This document shows, piece by piece, positions 10,683-20,400 of a stretch of 25,803 nucleotides of DNA. The stretch comes from Cochliopodium minus (taxonomy: Eukaryota; Discosea; Himatismenida; Cochliopodiidae). Every line of letters starts with the position of its first letter. Position 1 is the stretch's first letter. The notes beneath the pieces are model-generated. The model saw nothing but the letters and a program-made list of their open reading frames with translations. It did not search any database and was not told the DNA's origin. The DNA is taken from positions 122,434-148,236 of the forward strand of contig JAMYWO010000080.1 of NCBI GenBank assembly GCA_024220525.1, read 5' to 3'. Both the position numbers and the translations under genes were made by a program.

Positions 10683-13600
10683 TTAAAGTTGAAGAAGCTT
10701 CTGTTTGAGAACTTTCAAAGTAGAAACAATTTTCAAAACATCCTTCTCATTGGCAACACGAGAGACATCAGTGGTGATACTAAGAACCAACTCATACTCA
10801 AATAAAATGGCGCCAATAATTTTTTTGAGAGAAACAAGAGGTTCCTCACCTTGTTTCTTTTCTGGAGGAGTCATTTTGTCAAGGGGAGGGATTACCAGTT
10901 TGAGAGCTTCGATTTCTACTTTGATGTCCTTTACTTTGGTTACAAAAGGTTGAATGTTTTGGGTGCTACAAACAAATGAAATAAATTTTTAAATATTTCC
11001 AAAAAAAAAAATATGAAGAAAAATAAATAAATAAATAAAAAAAATAATAATCAATCAATAAAATACCTAGTTGAAGATTCAATCAAAATTTTAAGCTTTG
11101 CAATTTTAGGATTGATGTCGTTAGTGATGACAGTTCCAATTGCTTTTCTCAATGTTTCGATTTTTTGAGCTCTTTCTTCACCATTCCCACTTCCACTACC
11201 GCTACCACTTCCAGTTCCACTGCTTCCTCTGTTTGGAGGGTTGTTGTTGTTGTTGATATTCAAGCCTGTTTTAGTTGGTGTGATCGTTCTATTAAGTCCG
11301 CTTCCACTGTCTTAATAAATTGGAAAAAAAAAAAAAAAATTTATAAAATAATTAAAAAAACGAATAATAAAATTAATTGAAAAAATAAAATTAATTGAAA
11401 AAATTTATTTGATTCAAAAAAAAATTAAAAATGAAAAAAAGTTTTACTTGTTTTTTGGGGAGGCTGTTGTGGGTTGGTTGGACCGGTTTGTCCAGTCGCC
11501 ATTTTGTTCCAACCAGCAGAATGTTGCCCGCTACAAACCAAACCATTCACAGGAAGCATGGGAACATAAGGAGGGATACCATTGTTGGGCATGGCAGGAA
11601 GAAAGATGTTATCTTTGTGCATCACTAAAGAAAAAATAAATTAAAAAAAATGAAATAATGAAAAAAAAAATAAAAAATAAAATCAAAAAATCAAAAATTA
11701 ATGAATAAAAAATTAAAAAAAAAAATCAAATAAAATTAAATTTTACAAAAATAAAATAAAAATTTTTACTCATTAATCTTTCTAAATATACAAACAATCT
11801 ATCTGCTCCGACCTTGAAATTCTTTTCAAGCTCTTGATCTTCGAGAGGATTTCTTTCGATGTTCAAACCTTGTCCGATTTGTTTAAGACCAACACAATAA
11901 CCACTATCAAAAAAAGAATTAAAAAAAAAAGAAAAATGAAAATAATTAAAAATAATAAGAAAATAATCAAAATAAAAAAAATTTAAATTAAAAAAAAAAT
12001 AAAAAAAATTTTACATGGATAAAGGCAATTTAGAAATATTGTTATCTGCAATGTTAAGGTTGACAACTCTTGAAAGTCTACCCACTGCCTCTGGCAAACA
12101 TCTCAAGTGGTTCGCTCCCAAATTGATGTCCATCAATCTGGTCATGTAAGTGAACTCTTCTGGGATGGACTTCAACTCGTTACAACTCAAATCAATAACT
12201 TCCAATCTCCAAAGATTACCTTTCAAATAAAATTTACGAAATTAAAAAAATAATTAAGTTGGGGAATTTTTGAAAATGATTAAATGAAATTTTAAAAAAT
12301 TTTAAAATTGTTAAATATTAAATAATTTAAATATCAATAAAAAATAAAATGAAATTTTTTGATGAATAATAATAATAAAAAATATAATTGGTCTTTTTAA
12401 ATTATAATAGTTAAAATTACACTAAAATTTTCTAAAATGTCTTTTCAATTTTTTTTTTTACCAATAGAATCAGGTAATCCTTCCAATTGATTACCTCCAA
12501 GATTTAAATCGTCCAAATTTTTTAAATAACCAATAGTCGCAGGGATAGATGTGAGACTGTTGTTGGCAAGGTTGAGTTTTTCCAAGCTTTGCAATTTTGC
12601 GATTTCGGGACTAATGGAGGTGATTCTGTTACCATTGAGGAACAATTCTGTCAATTGATTGAAAATTCCTCCAGAGGATGGAAATGAAGTCAATGAGTTA
12701 CCTAATAGGGAAGAATTAATTGAAAAAGGAACAAGAAATCAATGAGTAGAAATAAATGAGGAATTTTTAAAAGATCGAATAAATATGATTGTATTTAGAA
12801 AAAAAGATAATGTTGAGATAATATTAAACCAAGGAGATATCATAATAAGAATCAATAATTAAGATAATATTGGTTTGATGAATAAAGTTTATTTAATTTT
12901 CAAAAAAAAAAAAAAAAAGATTTACCAGATAAATTCAATATTTGGAGGGTTCCTGCATTAGATTGAAGAGCTTCTGTTGGAAATTCCGACAAATTATTCA
13001 AATTTAATTGTATATTTTCAAATTCATTGTTATCTCCAATGAATCCTAATTTATCGATATCCATAGAAGACAAGATCAATGGACCTGCATTTTGTTTTGC
13101 GCTGATGATTTTTTTTTCGATTTCTTTGTTGATTCCTTGAACTGATTTGTTACTTTTTTCCTTCAAGCTCTTTGCGACAATCTTTAAGCTGATCTATTTA
13201 AATTTTGTTAAAATAAAAAGTTTATCAAGAAATTAAAGTATATTCAACTAAAAATAAGAAAATATAAGATATCTAAAGTAATCATCAATTTAGAATTATG
13301 TTTCATAATGTTTTGGGAGAAATTATATTTTGATATTTGTTCAGAAAAAAAAGTTTATAAAGAAATATTACAACGAATATATAAATTTATATATCCTTCT
13401 TATAAAATGTTTGTCAATGATATGTTGACATAAAAGAAACTATAATCGTGATATGTGATTGAAGTATATTATTGGAATAGATTTACATCTCCTGTAACTT
13501 TGATCTTTGGCTTTTTGGGATCTTGTTTCAATGTGTACCATCCTGACATTTCTTTCTTGCTGCCAGATGCAATGTCAGAGATATCAATGTCCAACATCCC

Positions 13601-14131
13601 CAAGAAATCATCAGATCCAATAGCATCCCAATCCCATACCTCCACATGCAATTTTGAATCGTTTTTATTCATTTCACTGTCATAATCAAATTTAAATATA
13701 ATTTGTTGAATGGGAGATAGGCACATTAAAAAAAATTTATATTAAAAATATATTATTGAGTTTATTTAATACTATAAACTATTATTATGATTCTTAAATC
13801 ATACATTAGAATATTATTCCTTAATATCTGTTTCCTTACATTTGAAATGTTTGATTCCATTTTGGATTTAATGTTTTTTTGATTATTTTCGATTTTTTAG
13901 GTTGCATTCTCCCTACCGAGATCAATGCATATGGATCAGAAAATCCTGTTGAAATATGAGGCAAAAATCGAAATAAAATTTTCAAATTTAATTTTATTTT
14001 ATACCATTAGGATCTGCTGCTTGAAGATCTCTCGCTTCATTCACTTTTTAAATGTTAAAATTAAATTAAATTCGGTAGATATATTTGATTTTTTTTGATA
14101 TACCATCTATAGTAAGAATAAAACTTGCCAT
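10683..14131 (-). CDS. C2-domain plus leucine-rich-repeat protein, eleven exons
   Basis: Exons in transcript order: 14131-14104, 14043-14005, 13945-13840, 13676-13487, 13193-12926, 12701-12462, 12219-12015, 11903-11770, 11624-11448, 11310-11067, 10965-10683. They total 1,914 nt (637 residues) with every phase matching. Residues 1-~128 are a C2 domain (MASFILTIDVNEARDLQAAD, then NGFSDPYALISVG and KWNQTFQIEM). Its candidate Ca2+ ligands D20, D26, D73, D75 and D81 are all present, suggesting Ca2+-dependent membrane binding. Residues ~170-360 carry leucine-rich repeats of the LxxLxLxxNxLxxIP type. The rest is a helical segment, a Pro/Gly/Asn/Ser-rich linker with a (SG)n run, and a C-terminal helical region ending KVLKQKLLQL. 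It is probably a membrane-recruited scaffold or adaptor. I know no characterised orthologue with certainty. The stop is 86 nt upstream of the Sel1 gene start on the same strand. Confidence 0.9.
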
Positions 14132-14490
14132 TGTAGTTTAGTTTGAAAGAAATCTTTATTTTTCAATTTTTTTTTATATTTTTTCAAAAGGAAAGAAAGC
14201 TTTCAAAATTTAAAAAATTGAACCCAAATAAATTGAAAAAAAAATGAATCAATTTAACATAAATGGTATATATTCTCAATATTTCGATTATATCAATGAA
14301 TATAATTTTACGGTTAATAATTAATCATTCTATTTTTGAAATATATACTTATATCAATTGGATATAATGCATATTATGGCAGATCAAACATTCTATACTG
14401 TTTGTACATTGATTGTTGAATATTCCTTTTAAAAATATATTTTATCAACACCTTTTTTCTGACAATATTTCCCAAAAAAAAACAATAGAG
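14132..14490. promoter_or_regulatory. Divergent spacer between the C2-LRR and nucleoporin genes
   Basis: These 359 nt lie between two outward-facing start codons and must serve both promoters. The sequence is A/T-rich with a mixed-sequence middle (14250-14480). I see no distinct motif, ORF or RNA gene in it. An upstream non-ATG extension of the nucleoporin frame from 14413 is judged 5' UTR. Confidence 0.4.
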
Positions 14491-14940
14491 ATGGAGGATG
14501 AAGAAGATTTCCCACCAAACACCACATTAGATCAATTTTTCGATCAAAAAATAACAAGATTTCAAACACAATCTGATTCACATGATAATAAAGAGAACTG
14601 GGTGATAGTATTTGGCTTTTATCCCAATCAATTATCTGAAATATTACGCTATCTCTCCACCAATGTGGGACAAGTTAAAAATATCAATTATGGATCTCAA
14701 TGTAATTGGGTTGAAGTACAATTTGAATCTGAGACATCATATAACAAGGCATTGTCTTTCAATGGAAAAATCATCCCAAATAAAAACATCATGATAGGCA
14801 TAATAAGAAAGGGACAAAGAAACATCCTCAATAATAAACCAAAGGATACAAATGAATCAAAAAATATATTTGTATCTAAAGATCCCTTCAAAGAATCAAC
14901 AATATGGTCAAAAGTATTTGAGTATATATTTGGAATATAA
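14491..14940 (+). CDS. NUP35: Nup35/Nup53-type nucleoporin (RRM_NUP35 domain)
   Basis: A single-exon gene of 149 residues. Family members link the nuclear pore inner ring to the pore membrane. Residues ~36-107 form the Nup35-type RRM: ENWVIVFGFYPNQLSEILRY matches the family's WVxVFGFP segment, followed by NWVEVQFES and NKNIMIGI, which correspond to the conserved NWxxIxYxS and xxIMIGV strands. The C-terminal ESTIWSKVFEYIFGI (135-149) is amphipathic and resembles the membrane-binding tail of Nup35/Nup53. The acidic N-terminus (MEDEEDF) is short; animal and yeast proteins are much longer and carry FG repeats, which are absent here. The ATG at 14491 is the first in frame. The stop lies 68 nt from the convergent GST stop. 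Confidence 0.85.
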   Translation: MEDEEDFPPNTTLDQFFDQKITRFQTQSDSHDNKENWVIVFGFYPNQLSEILRYLSTNVGQVKNINYGSQCNWVEVQFESETSYNKALSFNGKIIPNKNIMIGIIRKGQRNILNNKPKDTNESKNIFVSKDPFKESTIWSKVFEYIFGI

Positions 14941-15008
14941 AAAAAAAGCAAAATAATAAATTTATATTTTATTTAATTATAAATATGGCGCCAAATTTCG
15001 TTTTTAAT

Positions 15009-15752
15009 TTAATAATAAAGGTTTGAATGTTTATTGTGTATCTTATTCCATTCAGATATTTTTGGATGTTCTGATATCTTTTTGATAACTTCCATCAATT
15101 TGGTTGCTTTTTTGATAGATTCACTTGAAATTCCTTGCAAAAAAGGATTGCGGCCGTGCAATATACTTCCAAAGAATTGATAAAGAAAAATATCAGATAT
15201 GGTGAGATTTTCTCCCACAGAATATCCTTTGCCAAACTTTTCTATTCTTTTTTCGATAAGATTTACCCAATGTGGAAGGATCTCTGTATTTATCTTTTCA
15301 AATCCTTCTTTCTTCTTTTCTGGATTGGGATCATAGATGATTGGTGTCATTTTAGAAAGTATATCCTCAACACCATATATCAATTCGTCAACTTGAAAAG
15401 AAATCAACAAACAAAATTTAGATAATATTGATTATATGAAGCAAAATAACCAATTATAATTATTATCGAGCATACCTCTCATTGCAAGCAAATGATCTTC
15501 AGGATAAAGCTTTGTTCTTTTCCCAAGAAATCTCATGATTGCATTTGATTGAGCCATTACTTCCCCATCTTCAAGAGTCAAAAGGGGAAGAGATCCATAG
15601 GGAGTATTAGATCTTCTTTTATTTAATTCTTCGTGTGTTATCCTTTCATCCTCAAAATCTATTCCACCTATGTACAATACAAGTCTGATGGGTTCACCTC
15701 TTGCAAAAAATACATCTTTAGTTTCAAAATAAGTTAATTTAAGCTTGCTCAT
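15009..15752 (-). CDS. Glutathione S-transferase, sigma-like, two exons
   Basis: Exons 15752-15476 and 15391-15009 (phase 1) give 219 residues, the usual size of a cytosolic GST. It conjugates glutathione to electrophiles, or may isomerise prostaglandin-like substrates as some sigma enzymes do. The thioredoxin-fold half shows the catalytic tyrosine (Y8 in KLKLTYFE), ARGEPIRLVLYIGG, GSLPLLTLEDG with the cis-Pro (LP, 55-56), and the glutathione-contacting QSNAI (68-72). The helical half contains the N-capping box NLTISDIFLYQFF. Sigma class is assigned from the YF...ARGExIR N-terminus and is less certain than GST itself. The start follows the A/T-rich spacer directly, and the gene is transcribed in the same direction as XRCC3, 211 nt downstream of it. 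Confidence 0.92.
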
Positions 15753-15963
15753 TATTTAATTATTCAATTTTCTTTTTATTATTTTTTTGGAGGTTGAAAT
15801 TTTATCTTTTTGATTTGCGGAGGTTTTGGAGTGAAAGATCACTCAATCATTCAAAAAAAAAAAGAAGAGTATAAACTGATGAAAAAACTTCCTCACAAAA
15901 GAAAATTTAAAAAAATAGAAAAGTAATTTAAAAACAAAAGCTTTATACAAAAAAGGTTTCTTT

Positions 15964-17178
15964 TCATTCAATACCATCAATATTATTCTCTTCAACAACA
16001 AATTTACAATTAATATTGGGAAGATAAGAAGAAAAAATGATGGAAAGATCACGTTTATAAATCTCAATGTTACTCTCACTGTCCAATTTTCTTTTTTTGA
16101 CAGTATACAATTCCTTGGATTTGGAGAGCATGATTCTCATATTGATAAAATTGGACCATACCAAACCCAAAACAGGGATAACAGATTTTTGAGCACCAAA
16201 ATCAAAGAAATTATCTTTAGGGATGAAATCAGAGACCTGATTCAAAATAACCACTACTATATCTCTTTGGTGGGCTATATGCTTTAATCTGCTGGTTATA
16301 TCATAGAGAACATCTTTTCTATCTACTGCCTGTTCTTTGGAAAATTCTGTTCTTACCAATGCCGCGATGGAATCAAGCACTATCAGCTTCACATTTTTTT
16401 GTTCTATCAATTTCTCCAATCTTCCATTTGGAACGAGGATATCTTTGAGATTATCCAGTGTATTCAATTTTTCTATGAATACTCCATTTCCAAAATTCAT
16501 ATTTCCTTCCACTACTGCTTCATAGTATTTCTTTGTTATCCCCAGAGATAATGAATTCAATCTGTTTGTGGGGAATAATCCTTCTGCATTCAAATATGCT
16601 GCTTTTCCACCCAATCCTCCATATTTTATTGGTAATTGAACTAAATTGCATAAATTCAAAGCAAATTGAGTTTTCCCTAAAATTATTTAAAGAATGCATT
16701 AATTTTGTCAATATATTTATTGATATAATTGTATATGTGGAATTAATTTGATTTATCATTTTCATTACTTTAATATTATTCGATTCTTATATTTTTATAG
16801 AAATAATTCTCAAAAATAATTGATATTACCACTTCCACTTTCCCCAAATATTTCAATTATCTGCCCTGTCAACAATCCTCCTTCAAATTTATTGTTCAAT
16901 ATTTCACATCCCAATGTTAATCTCAATTTCTTCAATAAATCAAAAGATGTGGTTGGCTTGGGAACATTCCAAGAACATAATTTGCTATAAACATTATCTA
17001 TCTGATTTTCTTTCAAATTCAAAATCTCTGCTATCGATTCATGTGATTGGGTAATGAAATCAAAGTAATTCACAATCTTATTTTTCATTAATAGTTCAAT
17101 TTTCTTATCATAATCCTTCTCATTGTACAATATATTGTTTATCTTTTTCTTTCTATAAACATTTATATGTTCTTCCAT
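15964..17178 (-). CDS. XRCC3: XRCC3-like RAD51 paralogue, two exons
   Basis: Exons 17178-16830 and 16676-15964 (phase 1) give 353 residues, near the size of animal XRCC3. RAD51 paralogues promote RAD51 filament function in homologous recombination. The Walker A motif GESGSGKT (112-119) spans the splice junction. QFALNLCNLVQLPIKYGGLG is the XRCC3/RAD51 segment after the P-loop, followed by AAYLNAEGLFPTNRL, where animal XRCC3 has its TEDAFPxxRL. Walker B is LIVLD (214-218) in KLIVLDSIAALVRTEF. Later VVVILNQVSD and PVLGLVWSNFINMRIMLSK match the XRCC3 C-terminal core. The N-terminal ~85 residues are helical, as expected for a RAD51-family N-domain. XRCC3 rather than RAD51 or DMC1 is supported by the FPTNRL and LGLVWSNF segments; another paralogue cannot be fully excluded. 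Confidence 0.88.
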
Positions 17179-17444
17179 TCCAAAAAAATGTTATATTTCG
17201 TATTTATCAAAAATTTCAATTGATAATGTTTTCTTTGAATGGTTAAATGGAAATCCTATCTTATTTAACAAATATTTTATTCGATGTTTTCCCTTTAATT
17301 TTCGAATTTTTTTTTTTATTTTTTTTTTTTAAATTCAAATCATTTCATTTAAATCCCTTTTCAAAAGAATAAAAATAATTTTTTTTTTTCCTTTCTCCAT
17401 TCAAACATCAATAACCCAATATCAAAGATATAAAAAAAATAAAA
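17179..17444. promoter_or_regulatory. Divergent spacer between XRCC3 and the Sec7 gene
   Basis: These 266 nt between two outward-facing ATGs are dominated by long T tracts (about 17308-17330 and 17380-17391) with pyrimidine-rich stretches (CCCTTT, CCTTTCTCC). Both genes must take their promoters from it. No specific element is recognised. Confidence 0.45.
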
Positions 17445-20400
17445 ATGTCTGAAAAACAAACAATGAGAGTATTTTTATTAAGAACTTTGGAGAATATCAT
17501 TTCTAAAACTGGAAGGAAGCAAGAAGATATCAAAAAATCTGCCAAAAGATCAATTGGTGAAATTATAATTTTTAAATTATACAATTATTTTAACCTCTTA
17601 TTGAAAATAAACCAGCATCCTTTTAAAAATTGAAAAATTATCAAATATCTTTTTTATTTTAAATTTGCAACGTTGATCTTTTTAAAATTTTTTCATTATC
17701 ATTATTATTATTACAGAGATTATAAATGAGTATTCAACTCAATTGGACGAATTGTAAGACAAACATTTTAACTTTCAAATTATTATCACTAATATCTTTA
17801 TTTATTTTGCGATAATAGTGGAGATGATCCACAGAGGATAGATAATCTATGCTGGTTCAGTAATCAAATTGTAAATACGCTCAAATTATGTTGTATATCA
17901 CAAAATGCAAAAATAATGACTTTATCTCTCGATTGTGTTCATGTAAATCAAATTATATCATTAATTTCTTGAAATATTTGCCATATCCATAAAATATTAT
18001 TTTTTACCTATTATTGATTAAATTATAGAAATTAATGTCCTATGGATATTTTCGTGGGGAATTGATTGATGAAACGAATCCTGAAAAAAAGTTGATAAAC
18101 ACAGTAATCGATTCAATCAGATTATCGTTCGATAATACAACAGATGATAGCGTGAGATTGCAAATAGTGAAAGTGTTTTTGATTTCAGTGACGAGCCCAC
18201 ATTGCGATGTTCACGAAAACAGCTTGATGGTGGCTGTTAGAACTTGTTACAATGTATATCTAATTACTAAAAATGAAGTAAACAGAACAACAGCAAAAGC
18301 TACCCTCACTCAAATGCTTAACAGTATCTTTGCTAGAATGGACACCCAAAGCAAAATCTCTTCAAGACTTAAGAAGATGATAACAGAAAGGATTATGTCT
18401 GAAATTTTGGAGCAAGTTCAAAAGCAAACCAAAAAACCTATTCCCATCAAGCAGAACGGTGAGAACAAGGAGAATGTTTCCAAGGATAGTAACGTAGAGG
18501 CTCAACAAAGTAACGGAGAAGAAAACAAAGGTGCTCCTAAGAAGAAATCTACACAAAAGTTATCAAAGAAGCAAATGTAATACCAAATTTGATTATCATT
18601 ATTTAACAAATTTTTTTGTTGTTATTTTTTTTTTATTATCATTAGAGATACAATTGTTTATAAAGATTGCAGTTTAATCTTTATTGGCCTGTGCAAGCTT
18701 GCAGAAAAAGAGTTGGATCCTTCTATTCTGTAAACGTTTTTTTTTTTTTTTGAATTTTTTGTTAAAGTTTTGTTTATATTCTTACAAAATAAAGATCTGA
18801 TCCTGAAAGTATCGAACTTAGAAGCAAGATCTTGTCTTTAGAACTTTTGCTCTCAATTTTGGAAACTAGTGGAAAGTCTTTTAAGGAAAGCAAAAAGTTT
18901 GTGAATGAGGCTATCAAAAAAGCTTTACTCAAAGCTCTTGTCCCAAACTATTTTTCCAATATCCCTTCTATTTTTGATCTTTCATTGAAAATATTTTCTT
19001 GTTTGATGACTCACTTTAAAGAATATTTAAAGGTAAGAAATCTTACCTTTAAATCTATTCTATGTATAATTATTATGTATTTTTGTTTTTAGGGAGAAAT
19101 CGGGGTCTTTTTTCATAAAGTATTGTTGCATACTCTCGAGAATAATAATAGTTCCAATGCAATGAAACAGATGGTCATTGAGGTTCTTTTGAAGATTTGC
19201 AGAACTCCAAAGACACTTGTGGAGATATTTGTCAACTACGATTGTGATATTGATTCCAAGGATATCTTCGAAAGAATGGTGAATGACTTGTCCCAAATTA
19301 CCAAAAACAATTCCAACGCTAAACTGAAAGAGCTTTCTCTCCAAACGTTGGTCAGTATCATGAGATCTCTTGTTGACAGAAGTAAAAATTTGTACGAACA
19401 GGAAAAGCAGGAGAAGGTAAATTCTGTCAAAGAGGAGGACCGTAACTCTGAGAAGAAGGAAAATGATCTTGTCAATTCCAAAAATTCTGTTGATTTGTTT
19501 GAAAAACAAAAAACATTAAAGTTGATTTTAGAAGAAGGAAAAAAACTCTTTGCAGAAAAACCTAAGAAGGGAATCCTCTTTCTCATCGAAAAAGGGTTCA
19601 TCAAGAAGGATTCACCCGAGGTAATCGCAGAATATTTGCTCACCAACAACAATTTGCTTGACTTTACTGCGATAGGAGATTACATTTCCGACATCAACGA
19701 GCAAAGCAAACAAATTTTGTATGCATACGTAGATTTGATGGTCTTCAAAAGTATGGACATCGACATTGCTCTTAGACATTTTCTAAAGGGATTTCGTCTT
19801 CCAGGAGAAGGTCAAAAGATAGATAGATTGATGGAGAAGTTTGCTGAAAAGTATTTCAACGATAACCCTAACACCACTTTTGCTAATGCTGATGCAGCTT
19901 ACATGGTTGCTTTTGCCACTATCATGCTTACCACCGATCTCCACAAAAACAAAAAGTACTCCACAATGACCAAAGAGGCTTGGAAGAAGAACTTGAGAGG
20001 CTTGAATGATGGGAAAGACTTTGAGGAAAATTTCTTGATGGGAGTTTATGAGAGAGTTGCTGCAGAACCTTTTATTTCCCAAGATGATAGCCAAGCCTTT
20101 TTTTCTGACGGAACAAATTCCATGAAACAGTCCATCATCCAACACTCCAGTCATAAATCCACTTACCACGAAAGTAACAACGTTGAACATGTTCGTCCTA
20201 TGTTCAAAAGATCATGGGCTCCTATGTTGGCTTCTTTCAGTGTTCTCCTCAAAGCTCACAAAGAACATCACATCACAGAGATGTGTATCGAGGGATTCAA
20301 AAGCGCAATCCATATCAGTTGTATCTTTGGACTGGATGATGAAAGAAACAGTTTTATCAACGCTTTGAGTCAGTTCACCATGTTCAACTCTCACACAGAA

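Noticed and set aside
14413-14490. N-terminal extension of the nucleoporin from a TTG codon
   Set aside because: There is no ATG in the extension; it is most simply 5' UTR before the ATG at 14491.
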